DNA from: Nitrospira defluvii
GTDB lineage: Bacteria > Nitrospirota > Nitrospiria > Nitrospirales > Nitrospiraceae
Assembly: GCA_000196815.1 (NCBI GenBank)
Contig: FP929003.1
Coordinates: 2,751,501 to 2,815,500, forward strand
Length of the DNA stretch: 64,000 nucleotides
Direction of reading: 5' to 3'
Shown: positions 1 through 8,578 of the stretch, piece after piece
How the letters are laid out: the number at the start of each line of letters is the position of its first letter
Numbering within the stretch: position 1 is the first letter of the stretch
Notes under the pieces: model-generated
The model's database searches: none
The model's input: the letters and a program-made list of their open reading frames with translations, nothing else
What the model was told of the DNA's origin: nothing
Position numbers and translations under genes: made by a program

Positions 1-33
1 GATTATGGACTAGCCTGTTTCTGAACCGGTACA

Positions 34-552
34 ATGCCGGAGGTGAGGTCGTCTGAACAAGGTGATTCCAATCCGTGGAGAGAAGACTCAGCAGTCGCTT
101 CAGCGGGAATGCAGTCAATGACAGGCACATGTGATCCGGAATCCCATGAGTGGGCCAGGCATGAGCACGTCATTGTGTTCGATGGTGTGTGCAATTGGTG
201 CCATACCTGGGTGAACGTTTTAATCGATCACGATCCACACGAGACGTTCAAGTTCGGCACCCTACAGTCCGAGCAGGGACAACAGATTCTGCATACACTG
301 CAGCTTTCGACCGAAGACTTTTCGACCTTCCTCCTGCTGGAGCAGGCCCGCGTTTACACCAAATCCACGGCGGCGCTGAGAATTGTGCGGCACCTCCCCG
401 GCTTCTGGCCCCTCTTCTATCTGGGCATTCTGATTCCACGCCCCGTTCGTGATGCGCTGTACGACTATGTTGCGCGCCATCGGTACCGATGGATGGGCAA
501 AACCGATGCATGCCGGGTCCCCTCCCCGGACCAGCGCAGACGGTTCGTATAG
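34..552 (+). CDS. DCC-family (DUF393) thiol-disulfide oxidoreductase-like protein
   Basis: The protein carries the hallmark motif that names this family: Asp50-Gly-x-Cys53-x-x-Cys56 just after a hydrophobic strand, followed by the usual conserved region ending near residue 160. The CxxC pair suggests a redox-active disulfide in a thioredoxin-like setting; substrates of this family are largely unknown. The start is uncertain. The first ATG (34) and internal ATGs at 109 and 118 all lack a clear ribosome binding site, and the first ~40 residues look non-conserved, so 109 or 118 may be the real start. The gene stands alone, 143 bases before the rhodanese gene on the same strand; both could serve sulfur or thiol chemistry, which is only inference. 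Confidence 0.8.
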   Translation: MPEVRSSEQGDSNPWREDSAVASAGMQSMTGTCDPESHEWARHEHVIVFDGVCNWCHTWVNVLIDHDPHETFKFGTLQSEQGQQILHTLQLSTEDFSTFLLLEQARVYTKSTAALRIVRHLPGFWPLFYLGILIPRPVRDALYDYVARHRYRWMGKTDACRVPSPDQRRRFV

Positions 553-695
553 TGCCTGCTGGCGGAGAGTTTCGCTGCACGCATGCACCTTCGCGCCTTG
601 AGCCATTCAGGGGAACGGCGTAGACTCCGCTTTGTAACGATGGCGCCGGCATCGAGGCCCTGTGCATTCTCATACCTGATAGAGGGGAAGAACCT

Positions 696-1148
696 ATGAA
701 CCACTTGCTCACGGCATCCCTATTCGTGGCTATCGCGCTGTCCGTTCCATCACCCGCGGTCGCACAAACATTCCCACCGTCGGTCACACAAAAGATTCGC
801 GCGGCACAGAAGGAGGTCAAAACGATCGGCCTGGAGGAGTATCGAAAAGTCGTGGAGAGTCCGGGCGAGGCGTTAATTATAGATGTACGCGAGCCGCAGG
901 AGTTTGCGGCCGGACACGTTCCGGGGGCGGTCAACATTCCCCGCGGGCTTGTCGAATTTCAGATCTGGAAACAGGTCGGGTTTCCAGCCGAGCCGGACAC
1001 GAACAGGCCTGTCTACCTGCAATGCCAAAACGGCAACCGCGCGTCGCTTGCAGCTCAGTCACTTGCGGAGCTGGGGTTCACCAATACCACGGCCGTCGTG
1101 ATGCACTTCGAGGAGTGGCAACAGGCCGGCCATCCCCTGGTGAAGTAA
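696..1148 (+). CDS. Exported single-domain rhodanese
   Basis: An N-terminal signal peptide (hydrophobic residues 4-20, cleavage likely after Ala-Val-Ala at residue 23) precedes one rhodanese domain at about residues 43-148. The active-site loop is visible as Cys110-Gln-Asn-Gly-Asn-Arg115, the C-x4-R form expected of a sulfurtransferase, and the CH2-type 'IDVREPQEF' stretch is at about 62-70. It should act in the periplasm, moving sulfane sulfur or binding a thiol compound; the partner is unknown. A strong binding site (GAGGGGAAG) sits just before the ATG, which fixes the start. It converges with the glycosidase gene that ends at 1347. Confidence 0.9.
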   Translation: MNHLLTASLFVAIALSVPSPAVAQTFPPSVTQKIRAAQKEVKTIGLEEYRKVVESPGEALIIDVREPQEFAAGHVPGAVNIPRGLVEFQIWKQVGFPAEPDTNRPVYLQCQNGNRASLAAQSLAELGFTNTTAVVMHFEEWQQAGHPLVK

Positions 1149-1200
1149 GCCGTTTCTTCACGCGCGATGAGTGCTTCGTAACACCACTCACAGATCCGCC

Positions 1201-1226
1201 GACGGATGCCGTCTTGGTTTGATTAT
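1201..1226 (+). terminator. Candidate terminator after the rhodanese gene
   Basis: GACGG (1201-1205) pairs with CCGTC (1209-1213) across a 3-nt loop, followed by a T-rich tail (TTGGTTTGATT). A second palindrome, CGGGAATTATTCCCG, lies at 1232-1246. Both are in the gap between two convergent genes, where a terminator is expected. The stem is only 5 bp, so the call is weak. Confidence 0.35.
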
Positions 1227-1346
1227 TCAAGCGGGAATTATTCCCGTCTGACACCCGGCAAGCGCTTTCGGATGAGTCGCGTCGATTGTGAGCAGGCACT
1301 GCATACATCCACCGCCACCAGCCGGTGAGTCGGTCGGCCGATCCAG

Positions 1347-2666
1347 TCAATGCGAAACACGGCACGGTTCGGAGAGGCTCAGGACGACCCGATAGGCATC
1401 GGAATGATAGAACTGAGGCAGTGTGAACGAGAGCTCGTCATGCTCCACTGCGAGCGCGCGATCGAGCGTGACAACAGGCGCCTCGAGAGGACCGGATCCC
1501 ACATCGGGGATCTGCTCGGCGCAGAGATGCACCGTCCCGCTCTGCTGCGAGGACAACAGGCGCCCGATATTCTGCAGCACGACGTGTGTGTCGTCCGGCG
1601 AATAGTCTTCGTATTTACCCAACAAGAGCCGTACCCTGCCGGCGGTCTTCTCCAGCGCGGCGAGGGCATGGAGCTTGGGACTATCCGTCATCGTGTACAG
1701 CCGGACACCTTCCATCTCCGCATAGGTCTTATAGACGTGCCACCCCGGCCGTTTCTGCTTCCGATCGACATACAACAATCCGTCCAGCGTAGGATTATCA
1801 CAGGTATTTTCCACGTAGCTCCGGCTCATGTCCTGAGGATCAGGCCAACAGGAGCGCATCGCACTGAGGATGTCCGCCCGCTCATAGGCGGCAATCACTC
1901 CCGCTGTATAACCGGCACTCGTCCAGGACTCCTGCCCAAGGATCTCGTTCACTGAAATCGGCCGCGCCAGACCGTGAGCCTTCAAGTAGTCGCGCAACTC
2001 ATTCACGTACCTGATGGCCTCCGATGGATCCGCATATTCATGATAGGCCACGACGTCGGGAAAGACCCCCTTCGAATCACTCCACTCCAGAAAGGGCTTG
2101 AGTAACCGGTATCGACTCACGCTCGGCCCGACGATCTGCGCGCCGGGAATCCGCTGCTTGATGCGCTGATAGGCCAGCCGCCAGCCTTCTTTGAGTCGTT
2201 CGTTGTCATTGAGTGGAACCGCCGCAAGATCGGGTTCGTTGTAGAGATCCCAGATCACCGACAGTTGTCGCTGCAGTACCTGATCGATCACATGATCCAC
2301 ATGTGTCAGCCAGGGCTCATAGTTGTCGTCGAGGCCGATCTGATTGATATCGAAAATCTGCAAGGCGCGATGCTCGAAGACCAGTCCGAGGGTGAGCTGA
2401 AACTCCGTCACCCCGGCCTGCTTGAGCCGGTCATAGTTGTTCAGCACATAGCCGGCATTCCCGCGAAAACTGGTCGGCTTCAAGGGAAGAATCAGTTCCA
2501 TCGGCGGGTCCGTCGGTTCGATACTGACCAGATATCCGTTGGCCCGATGATTCATGGGGCCCTGCTCGACGGCCAGGTCGACCCTGATGGTGCCGGCCGG
2601 ACTCCAGGGCGCGTACAGAAGCATGAGTCCGCATGTCAGCAGGCCGATGTTCGAGGCAAGTCGCAC
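1347..2666 (-). CDS. Exported clan GH-A glycoside hydrolase-like protein
   Basis: A signal peptide (hydrophobic residues 6-20) is followed by a TIM-barrel-like glycosidase. Two catalytic glutamates typical of clan GH-A (GH5/GH39-like) can be seen: acid/base Glu144 in Tyr-Asn-Glu-Pro-Asp after the fourth strand, and nucleophile Glu241 in Ser-Val-Asn-Glu-Ile. The C-terminal ~90 residues look like the small beta domain often found after the barrel. It would cleave or remodel a polysaccharide in the periplasm or outside the cell; the substrate is not readable. The start is GTG at 2664-2666, supported by GGGAGGAGC just upstream. It is the last gene of the minus-strand secretion operon, 95 bases after the response regulator gene, so it could be a cargo of that system, which is inference. 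Confidence 0.8.
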   Translation of the reverse strand: MRLASNIGLLTCGLMLLYAPWSPAGTIRVDLAVEQGPMNHRANGYLVSIEPTDPPMELILPLKPTSFRGNAGYVLNNYDRLKQAGVTEFQLTLGLVFEHRALQIFDINQIGLDDNYEPWLTHVDHVIDQVLQRQLSVIWDLYNEPDLAAVPLNDNERLKEGWRLAYQRIKQRIPGAQIVGPSVSRYRLLKPFLEWSDSKGVFPDVVAYHEYADPSEAIRYVNELRDYLKAHGLARPISVNEILGQESWTSAGYTAGVIAAYERADILSAMRSCWPDPQDMSRSYVENTCDNPTLDGLLYVDRKQKRPGWHVYKTYAEMEGVRLYTMTDSPKLHALAALEKTAGRVRLLLGKYEDYSPDDTHVVLQNIGRLLSSQQSGTVHLCAEQIPDVGSGPLEAPVVTLDRALAVEHDELSFTLPQFYHSDAYRVVLSLSEPCRVSH

Positions 2667-2761
2667 AGGCTCCTCCCATGACGCATTTCAATCACAACAA
2701 GACCATAGATGTTCGGTTGTACTGCCGGCAACGCGCGGGGGTCAAGACGGAGCGGGTAGAA

Positions 2762-3955
2762 TCAGGCCGCGATACAGAGTTCGCGCCATCGTGGGAGCTG
2801 AGACTGAAACTGTTCGCGCGCCAGATACTGCTGATCCAGACCTGGGACTTCGATCGGGTTCTCAACTGGCAGGGCCTGGGCCTCAGCCATGGCATTCGCC
2901 ACATGCACGGCGGTCACGGCACAGAAGCCGGATCCCTTGTAGTCGTCAGGATGGTGGTGATAGGCCACCGCTTCCACGATGCCGTCTCCCAGGCCCCAGA
3001 TTCCAAGCAGATAGGCCCCGACATGGGCATGATCGGCCCCGAATACCTGCCGCTCGGCTTCCCAATCAGGCATCTGTTTCGTCCGTATCAGCTCCAGGAC
3101 TCGCGCGTACTCATCGGGTTTGTTGGCCACCAGTACCAACACCCCGACGTCGTGGAGCAAGGCAGCGGTAAAGGCTTCATCGGTGACCTGCTGACTCGCA
3201 CCGGCCTCCTTCGCGATTCGTCGCGCGCAGCTGCCGGCGAGCATCGCATGCCGCCACAACTCATCCAGTGAAAACGACGGGAGCTGCGCCTGGTCGAACT
3301 GCGCGAACACCTGACTGGAGAGCACCAGCGACTTGATCGTATCGAATCCGAGCAGCGCCACCGCCTGCTCCGGATCGGACACATGGGTGCGAAGCCCGAA
3401 GAAAGCGGAATTCACGAGCTGCAGGATCTTCGTGACCATGCCGAGATCTTTGGCCACAATACGGGAGGCCTTTTTCAACGAGGCCTGCGGAGCCTGCATC
3501 TCCTTCATCAACTCCTGGTAGATCGACGGGAGACTCGGCAGCGTTTTGATCTCGTTCGCCAGGCTGCGAAGCGCCGGATTGGCCAGCACGTCCCGCAATG
3601 CCTCCGCCTTCTCAATGGTCGCTTTCAGTGTAGCGACGTCGAACGGCTTCTGAAGAAATCGATGTGCGACCGACGCGGACCGCAGATAATTGGCAGGGCT
3701 CTGGTCTCCGGACAACACGATGCGGATCGCCTGCGGACAGACCTTGCGCACCTCGCCGAGAAATTGAGCGCCGTCCATCCCCGGCATCGTCATGTCCGAC
3801 ACCACCACGTCGCACGGGGCCTCACGGATGGCGGCCAATGCAGCCGTGGCGGAAGGATAGAACTCCATCGCCCATTCGGCCTGCATCGGAGCCAGTGTCC
3901 GTTGTAGATGCTTCAAAATCTCAGGCGCATCGTCCACAAAGACCACACGTCGCAT
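2762..3955 (-). CDS. Response regulator with HDOD output domain
   Basis: Residues 1-120 form a receiver domain: acidic pair Asp9/Asp10, phospho-acceptor Asp54 in the VVVSDMTMPGMDG stretch, and Lys103 in the FLQKPF loop. Residues ~130-350 form an HDOD domain, with a degenerate HD motif in 'ALLHDVGVL' and a HHHPDD stretch near residue 335. HDOD proteins are related to HD-GYP phosphodiesterases but usually lack their catalytic set; they act in signalling through protein contacts or RNA turnover. I chose the ATG at 3955 rather than 3994 because GGGAGGAGGGG lies right before it. It is 150 bases downstream of the gspG-like gene on the same strand and may tune expression or assembly of the apparatus. 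No cognate histidine kinase is visible. Confidence 0.88.
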   Translation of the reverse strand: MRRVVFVDDAPEILKHLQRTLAPMQAEWAMEFYPSATAALAAIREAPCDVVVSDMTMPGMDGAQFLGEVRKVCPQAIRIVLSGDQSPANYLRSASVAHRFLQKPFDVATLKATIEKAEALRDVLANPALRSLANEIKTLPSLPSIYQELMKEMQAPQASLKKASRIVAKDLGMVTKILQLVNSAFFGLRTHVSDPEQAVALLGFDTIKSLVLSSQVFAQFDQAQLPSFSLDELWRHAMLAGSCARRIAKEAGASQQVTDEAFTAALLHDVGVLVLVANKPDEYARVLELIRTKQMPDWEAERQVFGADHAHVGAYLLGIWGLGDGIVEAVAYHHHPDDYKGSGFCAVTAVHVANAMAEAQALPVENPIEVPGLDQQYLAREQFQSQLPRWRELCIAA

Positions 3956-4105
3956 TGGCCCCTCCTCCCGGCAGGATCTTCCTCCTCTTCTCATCGGTCA
4001 GCCGCGGAATAACCTTGAGTCTGTTCAGAAAAATCAGCAGGTAGTCGGGGCACGTTGATACGTCGTGACAACTACGGAAGCAGGCAGAGGATGACGGCAG
4101 GAGGA

Positions 4106-4624
4106 TCAGTTGCGATCGAGATCCCAACTTACGATGTCGGCGTTTTTCCCTTCACCTCCCGGGACCCCGTCGGCCCCGAAGGAAATGATCTCGAACTCGC
4201 CTCCCTGTGTAGACGGAGTCGTGTACTTGTATGGAGCGCCCCAGGGATCGACCGGCACTTTGGGAAGATACCCTCCGGCCTTCCAATTTGGGGCGGCAGG
4301 ACCTGATGCGGGTCGCTCAACCAAGGCCTTCAAGCCCTGCTCGGTTGTGGGAATATTGCCGTTGTCGAGCTTATACAGTTGAAGGGCACTGTCAATATTC
4401 GAAATTTGAGCCTTGGCCGCGGCCCGCTTCGCATCTTCCGTTCGCCCCATCACGCGGGGAATCAACAGCGTCGCCAGGATCGCGAGGATCACCACGACGA
4501 TCATCACCTCGATGAAGGAAAATCCTCCGCAGGATCTCAATCTATTGAGCTGAGTACCGCAAGAATCGGTCACCGTCCCGGTGCAACGAGAGCCTGACCT
4601 GTTCGGATCGTGACGCCATCCCAT
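4106..4624 (-). CDS. gspG: Type II secretion major pseudopilin, GspG-like
   Basis: The prepilin peptidase site is clear: Gly34 cleaved before Phe35, with Glu39 at mature position +5, then a ~20-residue hydrophobic helix (VMIVVVILAILATLLIP). The mature part has the GspG hallmarks: 'TTEQGLKALVERP', 'GGYLPKVPVDPWGAPY' and the C-terminal calcium-binding type 'SFGADGVPGGEGKNADI'. It polymerises into the periplasmic pseudopilus that pushes cargo through the secretin. The ATG at 4624 has AAGGAG 10 nt upstream; a GTG two codons earlier (4630) has it at 4 nt, so the start is uncertain by two residues. The leader of ~34 residues is long for a pseudopilin. It lies 133 bases after the unknown 594-residue gene. 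Confidence 0.93.
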   Translation of the reverse strand: MGWRHDPNRSGSRCTGTVTDSCGTQLNRLRSCGGFSFIEVMIVVVILAILATLLIPRVMGRTEDAKRAAAKAQISNIDSALQLYKLDNGNIPTTEQGLKALVERPASGPAAPNWKAGGYLPKVPVDPWGAPYKYTTPSTQGGEFEIISFGADGVPGGEGKNADIVSWDLDRN

Positions 4625-4757
4625 ATGCACGCTGCTCCTTCTATCGACAGACCTGGAGGACCTTCTCACCCGCAGACTCACGTCGGTCGGAAATTGTAAC
4701 AGGAACTTCGCTCTCACTGTAGCCCAATTCCTTCAGACCTTTCCAACCCGAATCCGC

Positions 4758-6542
4758 TCAGGGCCGTGCAATCTGAAACAGCATGACACCCGGCTTTAGC
4801 TGCGCGCGTGGCAGCACGCTCTGATGCATCCGAAACGTCGGCAGCGATGCCACCGGCGTGATCGCCTGGACGTGCATTCCGGCGGTTCGACATCCGTCCG
4901 CTACCGTTGAAGGACCAACGACAAACGCGACGGCGCCCGGCAGAAGCTGCCGGGCTAGTTGCTGCATTCGGGCCGCCACCGCATTCGGTTTGGCATAGAG
5001 GCTGAACGGTATCCACTCGTAGGCCAGATCGTACGTCTTGTTGTTCAGATCTCCGCTCTCCTCGGCACAGGCGATCATGCGCACATGAGAGAGCCAGTCC
5101 AATCGTTGTGCGCGGGCCCACAGGTTCCATAACATCTGCGCCTGCCGCTGCGCGAACGCCGGGTGGTCGTAGAGCACGGTGCAGGCGCGCGGGCGGTCGC
5201 TTCCGATACAGGTCGTTATTGCCGCGTCGAATCGGCTGATCAACTGATGTCCTGCCCGCCCTACCTGCGCAGCCAACGGGCGATCCTGCTCGATGAGGTC
5301 CTGCAGATAGTCCGCGACGAACGGCTGCGTCGGCAATTCACCGATCTCACGTTCATCGTCCGGATAGAGCAGCACCGCACCAAACGCCTCATCCGGATTC
5401 ACCACCGGCGCAGCCCCTCCGAATACGGCAGTCCAATCGATACCGGGCCGCGCCGCACTGACCATTGGCGGTCCGGCAATGGGGCCCCAGCTGTCGCCCA
5501 ACGGAAGCAGCCGGCGGGTACCTCGATCCACCAACAGGAGCTGCTCCTGCTCAACTGCCACGCCACGCTCGCAGGGCGCGGCACCCCGCCGATCGAAGGG
5601 TTGATACGAGAGTCCGGCGGGATCATCCCAGCAGGTGGCCTTCAAGATCCGTTGCCCGTGAATCGTCACACAGAGCTTCTGCGTCGCATCGACATGCCGT
5701 CTGGGCGCATCCGGCACCGGAAGCCAGGTCACCATGTGCGACCGTGGGGGATCCATGAACAGGGGAAAGGGATCGCCCCCGCCCGGGATCTGCGGGGAGA
5801 AAAAATTGCTGAACAGCCGGTAGGCCGCCTCGGACGGATAGGTGGGGATGCCTCGATACCGCAGAGCTCGTGGGACTGGCTGTGTCCGGTTCTGATCGTC
5901 ATACAGCCCGCGAATCAACTCAAACAACGCCGACCCGGTGCCGGGCAGCAGCGAGAGAAACAGCTCCACCACCGGCAGAAAGTCGATCTCCTCCCAATGC
6001 ATGGCTCCCATACATGCCATGAATTGCTTGGAATCAAACGTCCCGTCCAGCAGGAAATAGATCGCATCCTTCCGGTGCCGGATCGTGGCAGCGCCCGTTG
6101 CCCCGATGGTGACATCCTGATCGTTGTAGAAGAACCGGACTTCCTCCAGTGGAACCCGCATCGCTTGCGCCGCCATGCCACGAAGATCGTCCGCCCTCAG
6201 TCGTTGCCACCCCGGCTTGCGCGATAAGTCCAGTGTCATGGCATTCACCAGGCCACTGGGAGTCAGACCGACCCACGCCCCCCAGTCAAGATGCACCCTT
6301 GCCCGCAGGAGGCGAAGCGCGCCATCGACGGGCCCCCACTCACATTCATGCAAGGGATGACCGTCCGGATCGGTCGCACAAATACGTCGGCCATGGCTTC
6401 CATAGACGACGAGATGGCCGGTCGGTTGTTGAGAAACGGATCCCGCCACAGCCGTCAGGTGTGGCAGGTCCGTGAGATTGGAGGGAAAGGTGAGCGTACC
6501 AGGACGCCTGAGAATCTCATGTACCAAGGAATCAGGCGGCAT
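4758..6542 (-). CDS. Large protein of unknown function (594 residues)
   Basis: I do not recognise a family. No signal peptide or membrane segment is evident. The N-terminal ~130 residues are beta-rich ('HLVVYGSHGRRI', 'GALRLLRARVHLDWGAWVGLT'). The middle (~170-260) has alternating helices and Pro/Gly-rich loops, and the last ~150 residues contain an alpha/beta segment ending in a hydrophobic strand (VMLFQIARP) with a faint Rossmann/methyltransferase look. Its ATG directly follows the proA stop codon (TAAATG, no gap), so translation is probably coupled to proA. It lies inside the pseudopilus operon just before gspG. Codon use and GC content match the neighbours, so it is a real and resident gene. 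Long open frames on the other strand here are shadows. Confidence 0.75.
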   Translation of the reverse strand: MPPDSLVHEILRRPGTLTFPSNLTDLPHLTAVAGSVSQQPTGHLVVYGSHGRRICATDPDGHPLHECEWGPVDGALRLLRARVHLDWGAWVGLTPSGLVNAMTLDLSRKPGWQRLRADDLRGMAAQAMRVPLEEVRFFYNDQDVTIGATGAATIRHRKDAIYFLLDGTFDSKQFMACMGAMHWEEIDFLPVVELFLSLLPGTGSALFELIRGLYDDQNRTQPVPRALRYRGIPTYPSEAAYRLFSNFFSPQIPGGGDPFPLFMDPPRSHMVTWLPVPDAPRRHVDATQKLCVTIHGQRILKATCWDDPAGLSYQPFDRRGAAPCERGVAVEQEQLLLVDRGTRRLLPLGDSWGPIAGPPMVSAARPGIDWTAVFGGAAPVVNPDEAFGAVLLYPDDEREIGELPTQPFVADYLQDLIEQDRPLAAQVGRAGHQLISRFDAAITTCIGSDRPRACTVLYDHPAFAQRQAQMLWNLWARAQRLDWLSHVRMIACAEESGDLNNKTYDLAYEWIPFSLYAKPNAVAARMQQLARQLLPGAVAFVVGPSTVADGCRTAGMHVQAITPVASLPTFRMHQSVLPRAQLKPGVMLFQIARP

Positions 6543-7856
6543 TTACTCGCGGATTTGACCGCTCCCGAGCACCACAAATTTTGAACAGGTCAATTCCTCA
6601 AGCCCCATCGGCCCTCGTGCGTGGAGCCGTGATGTGCTGATGCCGATTTCCGCCCCCAGGCCGAACTGGTAGCCGTCGTTCAGCCTGGTCGAGGCATTCA
6701 CGAGTACCGCGCCGGCATCGACTTCGCGCAGAAACCGCATGGCGCGGGCATAGTCCTTGGTCACAATCGCCTCGGTATGCTGGGATCCGTAGGTGGCGAT
6801 GTGCTCCAACGCTTCGTCCATGTTCTTGACCACTTTGATCGCGAGGACCAGATCCAGAAATTCCCGGCCGAAATCGTCGTCAGCAGCCGGCGTCACCTCA
6901 GGACAAAGCTGGCAGGTCTTCGCACAACCACGGACGTCCACCTTCGCCGCTGTGAGTTTCTCCACCAGGAGCGGCAACCAGGTGCGCGCGATACTGTGGT
7001 GGACCAACAGGGTCTCCATGGCGTTGCACGTCGACGGCCGCTGCACTTTTGCATTCAAACAGATGCGCTCGGCCACCTCGGGATCGGCATCCACATCGAC
7101 ATAGGTGTGGCAGACGCCTTTGTCATGTTTGAGCACCGGGATCGTCGCGTGTTCGGCGATCGTCTTCATCAGCGATTCCCCGCCTCTCGGAATGATGAGA
7201 TCGATATACCGGTCCTGTTTGAGCAACAGCTGGACGACCTCACGTTCCGCGCGATCGACGAATGTAATGGCGCCCGCCGGCACACCGGCCTTCTCGGCCG
7301 ATTCACTCAACACCCTGGCAATGGCCACGTTCGAATGCAAGGCTTCGGATCCGCCTCGCAGAATACAGACGTTTCCCGACTTGAGACACAAGGCAGCCGA
7401 ATCCGCGGTCACATTCGGACGCGCTTCATAAATGATCCCGATGACCCCGATCGGTACGCGCATGCGACCCACTTGCATCCCGTTCGGCCGCGTCCACATT
7501 TTCGGCGTATCTCCGAGCGGGTCCGGCAATCGCGCAATGTCACGAATCCCTGCCGCCATCTCCTGGATACGCTCTGCCGTCAGCCGCAAACGATCCCCCA
7601 AGGCTTTTCGCTCCGGCGTGGCCTCGAACTGTTCGAGATCCTTCTCGTTCTCGGCCAACAGCTCCGCCTCATGTTCTTCAAGTCCGTCGGCCATGGCCTC
7701 TAAGGCCTGATTCTTGACCGCCGTCGGAAGGCTGGAGAGCCGACCGGCCGCTCCCTTGGCCCGTTTGACCAGGGTCGTGACATATTCTTCCGGAGTGAGC
7801 ACTTCAACGGGAGCTTCCAGCTCCGGAACCGGGGATTCGGTAAGATCTTGTTCCAT
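6543..7856 (-). CDS. proA: Gamma-glutamyl phosphate reductase (glutamate-5-semialdehyde dehydrogenase)
   Basis: This is the second enzyme of proline synthesis: it reduces L-glutamyl 5-phosphate with NADPH to glutamate 5-semialdehyde in the cytosol. The aldehyde dehydrogenase fold is intact, with catalytic Cys277 in 'RPSTCNAME', the nucleotide-binding 'GVIGIIYEARPNVT' at 137-150 and the C-terminal 'LNDGYQFGLGAEIGISTSRLHARGPMGLEELT' region. At 437 residues it is ~20 longer than typical ProA owing to an acidic N-terminal extension (residues 1-22). AGGA lies upstream of the ATG at 7856. A 124-base gap separates it from the pseudopilin gene before it, so it may have its own promoter. It is coupled to the unknown gene after it. 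No proB is in the window. Confidence 0.96.
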   Translation of the reverse strand: MEQDLTESPVPELEAPVEVLTPEEYVTTLVKRAKGAAGRLSSLPTAVKNQALEAMADGLEEHEAELLAENEKDLEQFEATPERKALGDRLRLTAERIQEMAAGIRDIARLPDPLGDTPKMWTRPNGMQVGRMRVPIGVIGIIYEARPNVTADSAALCLKSGNVCILRGGSEALHSNVAIARVLSESAEKAGVPAGAITFVDRAEREVVQLLLKQDRYIDLIIPRGGESLMKTIAEHATIPVLKHDKGVCHTYVDVDADPEVAERICLNAKVQRPSTCNAMETLLVHHSIARTWLPLLVEKLTAAKVDVRGCAKTCQLCPEVTPAADDDFGREFLDLVLAIKVVKNMDEALEHIATYGSQHTEAIVTKDYARAMRFLREVDAGAVLVNASTRLNDGYQFGLGAEIGISTSRLHARGPMGLEELTCSKFVVLGSGQIRE

Positions 7857-7980
7857 GTCGTGAATTCCTGCTGCTGGCCGCAGAGAAGGCCCGATGCCTC
7901 AGCGTAACGGCCGATCAAGATGGTGAACGAAGGCGCGGCGATCTATAGCGAGACAGGATACTGTGGGGTTCGGAGTCGGG

Positions 7981-8571
7981 TCAAGGGTTGCGAGCAGGAC
8001 CCGGTGTCGGCGGGACACCCGGAGCAGCTCCATGCGGCCCTGGTTGCATCGGCATTGTGCCGGGAGCCAGGCCCATCATCGGCGGCATCAACATGGACAT
8101 CGATGAGGGATTGGGATGTTGAAACATCCAGTCGTAATACGTCTTCCGGCCTTCGAAGTGACGGACCGCGAGGGGGAAATCGCGCTCCTTGATCGGTTTC
8201 GCTTTGCTCTTGCTCCGGACCCCCATAATACCGCCGGTCGGCGCGCGCATATACTCCCAATCCCCGCCGCTCATCGGGTCCTGATAGACCCTCCGCAGAT
8301 ACGGCTTGGGGGTTCGCGTCAACTCCGCCAGCGACTGAGGATAGATTTCGGTGGGCAGGATGCGCCCGATTTTCATCGTATTTGAATAAAGGGCAATGGC
8401 ATTTTGAATTTCGATGCCCTTGGCCATGAGATCGGCTTCTTTTTCCCGCTGAACCATGACGGTCCATTGGCGGGCAGCGGCGGATACGGAGATTCCGATC
8501 AACACGATCGAAAACATCAAGGCCAGATAGGTAATCCCGTCATTATTTCTGAGATGACCACGCACCCCCAT
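7981..8571 (-). CDS. Atypical pseudopilin with Met/Pro-rich tail
   Basis: A short leader ends in Gly12, followed by Ile-Thr-Tyr-Leu-Ala and a 20-residue hydrophobic helix, like a prepilin. Mature position +5 is Ala instead of the near-universal Glu, a trait of GspK-type tip pseudopilins, but the protein is short for GspK. The 'YPQSLAELTRTPKPYLRRVYQDPMSGGDWEYM' part matches GspG/H-type pseudopilin heads. The last ~45 residues are rich in Met, Pro and Gly and look disordered. I chose the ATG at 8571, 7 nt after the stop of the PilP-like gene; an ATG at 8610 would overlap that gene by 32 nt. It is the final gene of the dense assembly block. Confidence 0.8.
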   Translation of the reverse strand: MGVRGHLRNNDGITYLALMFSIVLIGISVSAAARQWTVMVQREKEADLMAKGIEIQNAIALYSNTMKIGRILPTEIYPQSLAELTRTPKPYLRRVYQDPMSGGDWEYMRAPTGGIMGVRSKSKAKPIKERDFPLAVRHFEGRKTYYDWMFQHPNPSSMSMLMPPMMGLAPGTMPMQPGPHGAAPGVPPTPGPARNP

Positions 8572-8578
8572 CACCCGC

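Noticed and set aside
1232-1246. 15-nt palindrome as an operator
   Set aside because: It is single, lies between convergent genes and has no linked regulator gene; a weak terminator element is as likely.
5163-6227. 354-codon plus-strand open frame opposite the 594-residue gene
   Set aside because: The minus-strand gene fits the operon, start coupling and codon use; the plus frame is a shadow.
6777-7703. 308-codon plus-strand open frame opposite proA
   Set aside because: proA is certain and has all catalytic motifs; the opposite frame shows none.
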